Shown here: positions 25,517 through 37,575 of the stretch, piece by piece
Layout: each line of letters starts with the position of its first letter
How positions within the stretch are numbered: the first letter of the stretch is position 1
From: Varroa destructor
Taxonomy: Eukaryota; Arthropoda; Arachnida; Mesostigmata; Varroidae
NCBI RefSeq assembly: GCF_002443255.2
Contig: NW_019211459.1
Coordinates: 23,528,330 to 23,592,329 of the forward strand
Reading direction: 5' to 3'
Length of the DNA: 64,000 bases
Position numbers and translations under genes: made by a program
Notes under the pieces: model-generated
Seen by the model: only the letters and a program-made list of their open reading frames with translations
What the model was told of the DNA's origin: nothing
Database searches by the model: none

Positions 25517-28500
25517 CGGGAAATACAATAATAACGACAGCAGGAACGCCATCATGCGGCCGCATCGGTCGACAGCGGCGATGCTGGGCGAGTGACGATG
25601 GTGGCTAGAACGAGCATCGCGTACAACGGGAAATAGAGTCTGGTCACGAGTTGAACACAATGGCGGGTTCGCATCACCTGGAGTCGGTAACGGCAGAGCT
25701 GATCTTAGCTAGAATATTTAAAACAGACAAAGTTTTTGAAGATGATGAAGTAAAGCAGATATCTTGAAACGTCGATTGCGTGCGTAGTTAGTTGTGGTTA
25801 AGTCCAGGGAAAATGGCCGGCAAGCAGAATGCGATAGATGTGAGCGGTTACTGTCTGAACCTGAAATTCTGTGAATGCTTCAATGAAAAAAAAAAACGTA
25901 ACGACAGAATAGAACAGATTCATATCTCTTTCCATCTGTGTCAATTTGAATTTGTTCCTTCGATTTCTGTATCGCTTGATGGTAAGCGTTCCATTCGCGG
26001 TGTGTGCGTTTTCGGCACAAGCTCTTCTACCGTACACCCATCACCGCTGTCGCCAGTCTGCCAAGAGGTCTCGAGCGCCGGTCATCATCGACAGCCATCG
26101 CGTCATAAATAGTTACGATAGACACTGACGGTGAAGATCGGAGGACGGAATATCCGAGCGTGCATAGCGGCCCGGCAGAGAGCCGCGGTTGCGCAATATT
26201 CTTGCAACGATGCAGCTGTGCAACGCTTTGAACGCACTCCTTGCTACAATGCAATTTGTTCAGTGACGCTTAAGGCAGTAGAGGTAGCAGTGGAGGTGGC
26301 TGCGACGACACGGCGACTTCGAAGCGTCAGCTACATCACAGCAGATATCATGGGAAGAAAGAACAGGGAGGTGATTTTCACACAAAGAACGCGGTAAACG
26401 TTTCCTGACTGACTGGCTGGCCAGCCGGCGCGACGCCTGCTCGCGTCGCGGGCGCGCTATCGATGGATCTTCTACCTGCTGCCGCTCGGTTGTCCTCAAT
26501 GCAGTCGGCTCCTCTTTGACCGCTGCCTTCATAGCTGATGGTGCTGCTGTTACTACTTACAGTCGCTGATGATCGCCGGTGCTGCTGGAGACGCATTGTA
26601 CACATAGTGTGGATTACATTACCTATAATGAACGTCTACATCGTAGTAGCCTGTGATGGCGTAACAACAGTTGCAGCTCAGTTGGTAACAGAGGCGAGAG
26701 TAAGTAAACACAATGGGCTAGAACAAGAGCGAAATGGGTTTCCTATAAGACTATGGGATATGAGGTCCGCAACAGCAATTGAGTGGAGGTTTGCGAGGGG
26801 TTTTGCAGCCGAAACTAGCTTGCGTAATTAGTAATGATGCTGAACGCAGTAAAACATCGCAATGGTCGTGCGATGCACGATTCGGTGTCGAGCTGGTACC
26901 GTCTAAAGGATATCACCTCTGTTATGATTTGACCCTCCTTCTTCGTCCTCGTCTTATGTTACAGTATTGGTAAAGTAGGCCTGATTGCTATTTTCCAGCT
27001 CGATCCTTGATTTTGTTTCATGCATTCGCTCGATCGCTCGTTTGCGTTCTTTCTAACCTGTGACTCTTCCTGGATAGCAAGCGGCGAGACGCGGACCCGG
27101 CGACCCGCTTTGGCGGTCCAGGCAGGTTGGCATTGTTTACGGCAGCCGTGTCACATCGTGAGGCTGTTGCCGCTGCTGCTGCTATTTCTAGCATTTTTGC
27201 TGGTGTTGCCGCTGCTTGCTTTCTATGCATATCTCCACAGCGGTGGATGGCGGAGAGATATACGGTTATGCGTGAGACAGAAAGCGTCGGCTCTCGTTGA
27301 TACTGCTGGTACTCCCCCCGCCGCCACCGCTGTGTCATAGTTGTGCTCCAACGTGACGGCGCACAGATCAAAACGTATGTCACGGATGGACATGCTACAC
27401 GATGCGACGCAATGCGCTAGAAAGAACGATACAAAACGGTAGTGTTACACGAAACTGAAACCTTTGTCGAAATCGAGAGTCCACTTTAACGTTGGTCACT
27501 CGCTTGGTCGGTCGGTCGCTCGCTCTCCCGCCAGCTGACCTGAGCGTGTCCCGCTGCCGGCCATTGTTTGTTGCCAGCCGCTCTCCTCGTTACTAGCCAA
27601 ACACCTAGAATCCAACGGAATCGACAATATTTGTGATTAAATCTGCAGCGGCAGCGGCAGTACAATAGCGATAACAATTAAAAAAAAAGTTATGACACCA
27701 GACGCCATGGGAATGCCACCTGAATAGCGGCATATGCATCAGAACAAAATAAGTACTCCGTTCTTTGTGCTCGAGCGGCCGGTGCCAGTATGTGGCCAGC
27801 CAGGTTAATTGCACCACGTGCGTATGGAGTACTCATGCACGCATCTATAGCGATCGCATCGAAAGATTTCTAGTCTAGTAAGAGAGTCCTTTTAGGACGA
27901 AACAAGTCTGGCCACTCTTTAATCTAATTTGTCGCCATATTGGCCTAAGCGGTAATCGAACGGTATTTGTGAATAGAATAAGTTCGTTTTGGCCGGCCTA
28001 AAATTTTGTGTAGACCTGTTTGTTTATTCGCTGCATAGGCTACACGTTAGCTCTTAGAATAAGCCTGCGGCAGGGATGAACTTGAGCTAATATAGACGGC
28101 TTGTCCTGACGACAATGATCTAAAACGATCTGTTGAAGGGGTTCTCCAACTAACAAGGAACTGTAAGTTTTAACAACATATGACCCTAAAGCTAGTTTGC
28201 TATTATCGGCTGAGTCACAAATGATTCATCATAACTAACATCTTGTTATGAGCCTTTCTCAACATGGCGTTTTTTCTAGAACGATTAAAAAACCATCTAC
28301 ACAAATATTTACGTTGGTCTTTGCTATCCACTCTCACTGGGCGTCTAGTTGACATTTCTCTTTTACGTGACCCTTGTAATAAGTCATCATCGGTTTACCT
28401 CATCATCGACTCGCTCACTATGGCGTGGCTTTGTCACCGCTCGATCCCACCTCCCCTCAATACGGCAGAGCGAGTCTTCGATCGTATCCGAGATCAGCTA

Positions 28501-29999
28501 ACTCTTCCTGCCATAGCCTGCCAATAAATAGCCTTGCTCGATACAACAACAGACAATGAAAGCGTCAGCGAAATAATACCGTATCAAACGAGACCAGGGG
28601 GCATTCATTTTTCGATTGACCTCCATTGTCATTGCTGCTGCTGGCGACTCCGGCTGCTCGATCCAAGGGCCGGGTCCACAGAGTCAACTAGCCAGCCATC
28701 GACAATAGCGTATAGGGGCATTAAGCGAAAAAGAGAGCTTCGTGGAGGATTTGCACCGGGGCAACACGATAGACGCTCTGGAGGCGTTGGAGAGCTAAAG
28801 CACGACGCGGCGCGCTGGAAAGAGCGCGCACAGACTCTCTCTAGCGAGCGTAGTAACGCGACACCATCTTTGACGCCACTAATTTTTAGTGCCCAGTGGT
28901 TACATAGAGCTGAGAGGGACGAAACGAGAAAATCACACAGAAGGAAGGATTAGCAGGCAAAGTCAGCAAACGATATACCGGTCTGACCTGGTATGGCAAC
29001 ACGCGCTCACACATCACTATGGTAGTAACGGGAAACGCCGTAGGCAAACTAGCAACTCGTCAGATCTCTTAGAAGTATGGCTCGCTGTGCAGGACGACGG
29101 AGGAATGTCGCCAGGAATCAGAGAAAAGAGACGTATGTAATCAGACGGAGAACTACGAAAGGATACAATTAGAGATCAGACAAATGGTGTCGGGGTCGGT
29201 GCTGTTGATAGCTCTGATCATGTTGCAAAGATCCGAAACTATAGAGGAGATGGTCGGGAAAATGCGGAGATGCCAAATGGGGCCTGCGTGGGCACCTTAA
29301 ATAAGTCAACTACATAGAAGAAACAGACAGGTTTTCGTCTTTGTGTTATTGTCAATGCTATCAAACACATTCAATGCTTCCAAACGTTGAGCACAGCATG
29401 TACGCGTAGAGTTGCCCGAGGGAGCAGTCATGCACACTATCCTAAGCGAAATTTGTCCTTGGGATGATGTAGTGGTAACTTGTTTGCCTATGAAACTCGA
29501 GGACAGGCACGAAATCGGGCGTAAACAACGGGTACATGGTGCGTTTTATGCTGGGAGGACCCGCCAGTCACCTGAAGCAATGCCTAACTAGGACGGACGT
29601 AAAACTTTAACTATATACGTATTTATCCTGAACAGACAGACAGTAAATAATGTTGTTATGTTGTTTCAATGGTCAATGCATACGTTGTCTACTTTATTTC
29701 ATTGGACTTGGACAAGGTATATGTGTGTACTTAATGAATTTCAATGATTTGTTTCCTGTTTCTTCTGCCAACTTCTGAAACCTGAGGCTAAGGTCCGGAG
29801 CAATATCACTTGAGCGGACCTCTCTATTGTTGCTGGCGGAGGCCGATCGAGTTAGCCTTGGCCATTTCTTTCGTTTACATGACATGGCTCTCATTATTCA
29901 GCTGCTTCCGATCGCGCGGAGACTCGGCTGTCCATGGCCGGCTAGAGTCAGTGTGAAGTTCACATTGTTGTATTTATCACAACAAAATATCTTAGTTCG

Positions 30000-30002
<3 letters not shown>

Positions 30003-30038
<36 letters not shown>

Positions 30039-30059
30039 TGTGGGTGTGTGGGTGTGTGT
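30003..30059 (+). repeat. (TG)n microsatellite, interrupted at the 3' end
   Basis: About 17 uninterrupted TG units followed by variants with TC and GG interruptions. Confidence 0.95.
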
Positions 30060-33000
30060 TTTCATTTAGATTATTGCCACTGCTGTTGTCAGCGTCGTAA
30101 GAGATCAGGCCGATTGTCTTCGAAACGCTTTTACCCGCTTTGTAATCCTTCGGTATTGACATAAATCAATGGACGGCCATTTGCTGGACTACCTTTTCCA
30201 CGTCGAGGAATGTAAAACATATCGTCTGACCGTTGTTATCGTAGCCGTTGCATCACACAAAAGCTCGCCTTGATAACACGTCGCGTTCAGCGCGGTAGTT
30301 TAACAACAACAACAGCTGCAGTTTCATTGCCACGAAAGGACCTAGGCAACGCTAGCAATACAGCCTTTTACTAAGTAAATAGGAAAACGAACGACTTGCT
30401 GATACATATACCTATGTAGCTTAACAGAACTAAACGCGTTTAGATCTGGCTTGTCATAAGAGTTTTCAACGAATTTTCACCATATGGCGAAAGCTGGTAT
30501 TTAAGGCCGGGCACACAATAGTAACTTCTCTGGTGCTCATAGACGAGCGCGCCTTTAAACGATAAGCGGATGACACTGAAGTCTAAAGGGGCAATCTATG
30601 AGAGGTTACGTACCTCTCATGGGTCGAAGGTCACGAACATAAACGTTCTTTAAGATTAAATGTTTTAAAAGTTTCTACTGCGAATTATGCTAGATGCCCC
30701 TTTGAGCTCAACGAGACCTTACAATTGATTCGCTAAAGCTCAAGTGTTCATTGTTGCGGCGATCTTAGGCATACGGTTCTACTCGAAACGCGAATGCTTT
30801 CTAACCGGGAACAAGAAGAAAAATGAAAGACGACATATTCAAAATTAAAGCCATTTGTAGTAGCAACAAATGGGTTATAGTGTAGTATCTCGATCTGTAT
30901 CCCACCGAACAAGGCGGCAACGTATCCTTGCCTTAACTAAACGCAGCCATCTTGTCGGTTGTTTTAGGTTCACCTGCTAGCTACTCTGAATAACGTCATC
31001 GTTGTCTGCTCTTCCCCCCCCTGGTGTTCAGTTCGAGTCTGACAGATACCATCGCTGTTCAGAATGCCCTCAGAATCATCAGTTGCGCCTTTAAATATAC
31101 TAGTTTGTACGCTTCTTCCATAACCGGTTTTGCCAGCTCTAAACGGCATCGGCCGTTTCGGTTTACGAACCCCGATATGAGGCGAAGAGACGCTGATCCC
31201 AACGTTTCCTCTGAACGTGCGTTTGTCCAAAGCGAGAGTGAATTTCCGCTCGCGGACGTCTCTCGAGTAAAAGAGACGCTTGTTACGCACGAGTTGGTCG
31301 AGTTTCGCATTGTGGCATTACTAATTTAATCGCTGCGTTCTATACTTAGCTTCCGGTCCGGTGGCAGTACGAGTTTGGCACGTGTGCACATGCCGTAGAC
31401 TAAGAGAGATCAACGAATTCGCTCTGACGTAGTTGCTAACACCGGATGCTGGCCAAACCGGCATAGGCTCCGCTGGCAAAGGGTTTGTGCACGGTGAAAC
31501 TTTCTCGCTAAACTAAAGGCATACAAGTACAACAAACATTCAAACATATGTTTGTCGAAAACGGCCAACATGAAAAGGAAAAACAAATACGTGGATTGTA
31601 AGAACAGGGAACGGTCGAGCAATAATTTTAGCTTGATATCAAAAAAAAAAAAAAATTAAAGACCACATTAGAATTGTTTGCGTTTCAGTTAGAATTTTGT
31701 CCTTTGAAATTTTCCGCATTTGATTTGTGTTCGTTCTATAGTATATCTCTTTGTCGTCTGCTATCTACGGAAGCATTCGAAACCCTATTATATATATTAT
31801 ATAAAAAAAAAAAACTGCCACACCCAAAGAACTTCTAGTTTTTCTTCAGTCATCAGATTTCCACCTACGTACGCGCCTCGCCTTTGATTAACGTAACGTA
31901 GCTAACTGGTTGGGTTTGAATATGTCGCTAGGCAAAACATGTGATACAGGCCACACCGGGCTTGAAGACAATTAGCTACCGGGCGCAGGTCGTTTCGTCT
32001 ACTGGCATCCTCGTATCGATATGTAAAATGTGCACATTTGGTCGCTGGTGATGCCGGTCGGTGCAATGCTAGCTTCGCAATTTACACATATGGCGATTAA
32101 AACCGCACGCATAGATGGACAAGGAGAGTACTTGTGCCTAATCGATGCGCGGGTCGAGAATTTCATGTTGCCGGATCAAAGAAAACCTTTGCCGACTACC
32201 CGCAACACTTCAATGCCTCAAAGAAAAACATGTTTTACAGGAAGAAGAACAGGAGTTAGATTTTGTTTTACTTACGGGCCGGGCAGTACCAGCTGTCCGG
32301 CCATTGCGAACAATGAACTCCGCAAGTCGTCATTAAAATACGCGGAAAACACATGGAAATCAGATGCGAAAGCCGGATTATTGTCTGAAGCTTTGTCAGA
32401 TTGTGCTCCTCGACCCTTTTGAGAGATTGCTCTTACTTTTGGCTGGTTCGCGAACTCCACGGTAGCAGCTCGGACGTCCACAAGGTGACAAGGTTCACCT
32501 GCTGAAAATGGCACGAGCACCTATAGCCTAGATTACTTAGATCTCAGGATATTCAAGGTGTTATCGTCATAGGCCGTCACATGACCGGCGGACCTTTCGT
32601 TTATTCAGAAACGACCGAATCCGTTCTATTGATTGCACCGTCGCTAACGAGAGTGAATCTGAATTGTTCCTTCTCTCCTTTTTTTCGGAAGATATTGGTC
32701 TGGCTCTTCGTTCCATACGAAACGTAATTCTCATGAGCTATATTGTAATCGGAAATAAACATAGCCAATTAGCAATTAGTTGTCGTCACAGTAGTTCCAA
32801 CGTATTTTTACTAAGATAGGCAGTTTTTCATCAACCTACGAATGCTCAGGCGGGAAGAACAACATCAATAAGACGCAGTGAAAGGAGCTTTTAGAAACTC
32901 TAGCCCATTGTCTGTTTGGCCGATGCGGACCGAGGCCGAACACCTATGGTTACGCCATGGTTGGCAACACAATCTTTGCCGTCCTGTGTAGGCCTTTTCT

Positions 33001-33100
33001 GTCTTTCTTTCAGCTTGTTGCCGTTGTCTGAGCAATCTTTCGTACGGATTGCGTCGTTCGGACCATATCTCGCAGCCTCGACCTAAGGCCAACCCCTGCT

Positions 33101-33125
33101 CCCTTCCCCCTCCCCTCCCCCCCCC
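33101..33125 (-). other. G-quadruplex motif on the - strand
   Basis: C-runs of 3, 5, 4 and 9 separated by one or two bases read on the minus strand as a compact G4 motif with very short loops. Confidence 0.6.
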
Positions 33126-36100
33126 GCGCTCAGTCACTAGGAGGCGTGGGTCCCACCTTAGCGATGCTGGGTCGGATTTCCGGCTAAAAGTTTGAATTTA
33201 GCCGAAGAAATATAACACACTCGGCCCACAATCGCAAGGCATGCGATAAACACGATATAAAAGTGCAACAGTAAAGCCCCTAACGACAGCAGAAAGCTTT
33301 TTCTGTTTTTTTTTTTTATGTCTGGATGAATAGCTGTTAGAATTGGGCGTAAGAGGGCTGGTGGCAGATGTTATAATTTATAAGTAACCAGATAAGAGTA
33401 ATGTCAACCTTTTATCGATTCTTGCCAAGAGATCGATAGAAAAAAATCTAAATGTCTAAAATGTATGTGCATATATGTACGCTGCAAACGTGCCTACATG
33501 ATAGATATTAGTAATTTTTCAATTGTTGTTAGTAGTTTAGGGAAAAAACAAGTATACAGTAACTTAATGAGCATTTGTAATGAATAAACATGAGATTTTA
33601 GCTTTCAGAATCGCTCTATTTGATACGAATATAGATTAATTAAAGTGTTCTGATAAACACATTATCACTTATCTGATGATGATGATGATCGTATCGTTTG
33701 CAAATCGTGGGCTTTGTAAGCAGTGAGGAAATTGAGCTTGAAATCTTCATTCGTTGCGGTGATGAACTGCGGTGCTTGTTATGACTCTGAGGTCGTCGTT
33801 CTCGTGAAGTTTCCCAGTACAGGTCGCAGTGCGATGAAGTAGCGTGTGTTATCATGCAATAGATCTAAGTCGATTCGTAACCTATTTGGTATCCGGATAA
33901 CCCCTACTGCATCTCCAATTCGAGGTCGAAACTGTTAGCGCTTACAAAGCGTCCCTTACGACCTTTCTGTATTCACGGAAGCGCAATGACATTATCAATT
34001 ATGTCTGTGTGTGGTACTCAATTCGTCTGGCTCGCGAATGAGGCTAATATCACCACCGCAAAGTCTATCTTGAAATCGAATTGTTTCGGATCGGAACTAT
34101 CCCGGTGGTCCGCCTAACACAGGTCTAATTACCTTGAGGTCGGCTCTCTTCGCACCCTACGGGGATTATTGGGCACACCTTAGTACCTAGCAACAACGAG
34201 ATTAGAGAGAAGGTAACGCGCTATTGTCCTCTCAACTGTCCTATTGCACATGTTAACTATATTATGGTCAAGGTTGAGCCGAATTCAACTAGACTAACTG
34301 GCAAGTCCATCGTTTAGTTCAGCATGTAGATTTTTCGATGTCGGCTCCGATCTAAGAAGTAAAAGTGTGTGTTTGCTATTTTGCGTGCTTGTACATTCTG
34401 CTTATGGCGTTGACCTTATCTGAGTCTCCTTCCTATTGATAACTCTTCCTCCATTGACAGTTGCTCTCTGAACTTATCTATCTGTTGCTCTCAGCGAATT
34501 CTTCACCTCGTTAAGATCAGTACCGAATTTCGTCGACGACTCATTGCCGAGCCATATAAGAGAGCTACATTGCATTTGTGCTCCAAATCTGCCCCCCGTG
34601 ATGCTAGAGTCCAGAACTCGTTCAAGAGATCGCGCCCAGCCCAGCGTCAGACACCCCTATCTGCGAACGGCTCGCCACAAATAACCATATGTGACCTGTG
34701 ACTGATGAGCGACCTGAAGTGAGCGGTATCACATTGAACCACTGATGAGGTACACCGGGTGCCGCCGTCCCACCGCCCTGTGTTGTTTTGATTCATGTAC
34801 TTGTTCATAGGGAAATCGTAGCGATCAATTTAGCGAGCGATTGTGGCGGCGCCGACGACGACAATGCTTCCGGAGTACAAACGAAATGACGCCGAACAAA
34901 AAGCCCATGTCACTGCGCCACTATGTGGTGAGAGCGTTCTCGTACAGGGAAGGCACAGACAGTTACTTGCCCGCTGTAACACCCACCGTTCATGCCGTGC
35001 TGCATAAGAAGCCAGTATACATCTAAACGGCTTCCAGTATCAACGGCACCTCAGGAAAGTCGGATGCCAAGTTTGGCTAGTCAGGGAACAAGAAAGCTTT
35101 TAAAAGGCGTCGTGCCTCTTGACAGTGCCTCCAATCCTGTATGATAGATATATTCTACTATACAATTCGTTAGTGATATGTAGATGCCAACAACACGTGA
35201 GGGTTATTGTGTTGTCATAGTCATTACATTTGTGTAAATGTGCGTTCGAGCGTGAGTGAGAGACATGTCGGAGTCGTCCGTAAAGAAAAGCCGGTGACCT
35301 TCAGCAACTATAGCAGAATTTCGGAGACAATCACAGGCGGTGCCAGCAGAAATAACGATATCATCAATTGTCTAGCTATTTGCAGTGTGGCAATCCATTT
35401 ATTGTGTAGACGGCGTCACAGGGATTTAGATCCGCACGAGCGAAATCAAACTGACTGGAATCGTTTATGCTACCTTTGCAAACTTTATCAAAATGGTGAT
35501 TTACGTAGCAGCCCTTTGTCCTTTTATTGGTGCGTTGTTCTCTAACTTCTAAAACGGGCTCAAACGCATGAGAGCGCGTATCGACTTGATCAGGACACCG
35601 ATGCGCGTATCGATCCTATCCTTAACGAACGTTGCTGTACGGTAGTACGGTAGACCTGGTCCTTTTGCGGCTTTTCTCTATGAGAAATTCTGCGGCTATG
35701 TTAATCTCATCTCAGTAGTTTTTTGGCTGCTCAGTTATTAGGGTCCATGAAGACCTTCTCCTGCTTGATTCTCTGGCTATATTCTGAATTAAACGCAATG
35801 AAGAGATGATCGATAGAATCGGTTTGGGTTTCAAAAGCGGGTCTGTTTGGATCTATTTGTCTTGTATTGTATTGTTGTCCTTCATTATCCCTTATTGTCA
35901 AGTAGTGTGCGTGTTTGTCGTCGCCGTTATTGTCGTCATGTTAATTTGTGTCGTATACGCATTTCGTTTGAACTGTTTTTCCACCTTCTTCGTGCGACGC
36001 GTAACGACGAACGGTGTACGGCGGCGTTCGTTCGGCCAATCAGATTTGATCGAATCACATTTTGCTAAGATCCGGAAGAACCTGAACGGACGGCCTTTGT

Positions 36101-36905
36101 TGGGTTAACAGAGACCAGAAACCGACGTCGTGTCGAGTTTCTAATGTTGTCGTAACAACGGAGCAGGACAGAGTGAGGGAACCGGTCAAGAACCAGGTCT
36201 TGTGTGCGGGATGTTTATTGCGGGGAGTGAGTGGTCTGACTGCTCTCCGCAATAAGCATTTAGCTGGTTTCTGCCGTGAGAAGATGAAAAGCACTAGCCA
36301 TCAACGGTGCTTAAAGTCTATATATCCCTTCTGAGTCCGGTTAAAGTATATGTGCGATATGCATTGTATTGTGGAGCTGCCTCGTCAAACTTTTTGTCAC
36401 TCTGCTGGGCCAGCGAACGGACCTTACCCGCGTCTTCTTGCTAGTTCAGACAGAGAACGGAGTTTAACTACGTCCGAGCGCAACCCTGTAAACCAGGACA
36501 AAAAAAAAGTGTTACGGAAAAATAAGAATATGAAAAAGATTCGTGGCGCTAGCAAACTGCACCGCTGCTTGTCGATTGTGTTCCTAGCTTTTGCATATTT
36601 TATAGAAAGGCCAAGCAGGAACTGGCTGGCCTACTTCGAATACTTTTAGCGTAAGCGAATAGGATCGGCCATTGCCTTGCCTAGTGTATATGATTCCAAT
36701 CAATCGTTAGGCAGTCTCCCGATCGAATGTTGCGCTGTTGCTGTAAAGATAGCATTCGCTACGTTGGTACGGCAGGCTGAGACGATTTTATTTTTAGAAG
36801 ATTATGCTTACTATTTGGCCAATTGCATTTCCTTTTTGCCCTCTAATCCATAGAAATCTTGTCTAAGTAATTGTTTTTAACTGCTTATACTTCTATATTT
36901 AATAT

Positions 36906-36927
36906 AAAAAAAAAAAAAAAAAAAAAA
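36906..36927 (+). repeat. 22-base poly(A) tract close to the zfh1 finger exon
   Basis: An uninterrupted A run 67 bases upstream of the acceptor at 36994, in the area where a branch point would lie. It may be a simple slippage tract or the tail of an old retroelement. No element body is recognisable upstream. Confidence 0.9.
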
Positions 36928-36994
36928 TGTTATGCAACCTTGGTTCATTATGAACTTCGACTGCTAACCATTTTTTTTCGTATTGCGATTTCAG

Positions 36995-37575
36995 CTCTCC
37001 AGAGCAGCCAGAAGGCTTGTTCGAGTGGCGCCATGCTCGGCGATCTTCTTCTACGCTGCAGTTACTGCGATCTGTCATTCAGTGGGGGCAACTCAGTGGC
37101 GAGCCTGCGTGACCATATCAAGTTTGCCCATCAGACTCTTGACAGCCTCGTCAACGGAAAAACCATTACGTCGAACGCTAACCTTCTCGCGCAGACGCCG
37201 TGTGGACTTTCGGGGCTGACCGGTCTCGGAAGTTTAACCGGACTCGAGCCCAGTTTCCAGTGCGGGAAGTGCAACGCCACATTCCTCAAACGTGACCATC
37301 TGGAGAAACACGAGTTGCTACATACATCCGGCAGCACCCTCGGCTCCACACTGGCTGGAAGGGGAGGCTCCGCTGACGAGAACTCAGCTCTCCGTCGATT
37401 CAAGTGCAACGAATGTCCGAAAGCATTCAAATTCAAACACCACCTTAAGGAGCACCTACGCATTCACTCGGGCGAGAAACCGTTTCTGTGCGGAAATTGC
37501 GGCAAGCGGTTTTCGCATTCTGGATCGTATTCTTCACATATGACAAGCAAAAAGTGTCTCGTCGTTAATCTCAAG
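36995..37575 (+). CDS. zfh1: zfh1 exon with N-terminal zinc-finger cluster
   Basis: Acceptor TTTCAG ends at 36994 and donor AAG|GTGGGC begins at 37576; the exon ends on a codon boundary. Four fingers are visible: C-x2-C-x15-H-x4-H at 37057-37131, standard C2H2 fingers at 37261-37323 and 37405-37467, and a C2HC finger ([19 protein letters not shown]) at 37489-37557. The last two, joined by HSGEKP, are the near-invariant ZEB/zfh-1 DNA-binding pair. An ATG at 37033 (GCC ATG C, G at -3) could start a short isoform. A second acceptor-like AG at 37001-37002 would put the start at 37003 in phase 0. Confidence 0.93.

Larger units (their letters stand above)
11266..36994 (+). other. Unassigned 25.7 kb, probable large 5' intron of zfh1
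   Basis: Between the consensus donor at 11266 and the first recognised finger exon no homologous coding sequence was found on either strand. The stretch holds exon-like islands (13684-13875, 17488-17547, 22401-22486), a second GC-rich block at about 23150-24900 with an (AGC)n run, a (TG)n tract at 30003-30059, a C-rich G-quadruplex motif at 33101-33125, and a 22-base poly(A) at 36906-36927. zfh1/ZEB genes in other animals have long regulatory first introns, which suits this reading, but transcription across it is not shown. Confidence 0.35.

Noticed and set aside
28534..28953. 139-codon frame with basic KRKR segment, considered as zfh1 N-terminus
   Set aside because: Does not match the ZEB/zfh-1 N-terminal exon, and no consensus donor in the required phase was found at its end.
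31024..31329. 101-codon plus-strand frame with a protein-like second half
   Set aside because: No recognisable family, an overlapping minus-strand frame is equally open, and no splice signal pairs with it.
35806..36108. 100-codon frame with a strongly hydrophobic stretch
   Set aside because: The hydrophobicity comes from T-rich, TTGTC-like sequence; no homologue, no splice or promoter context.
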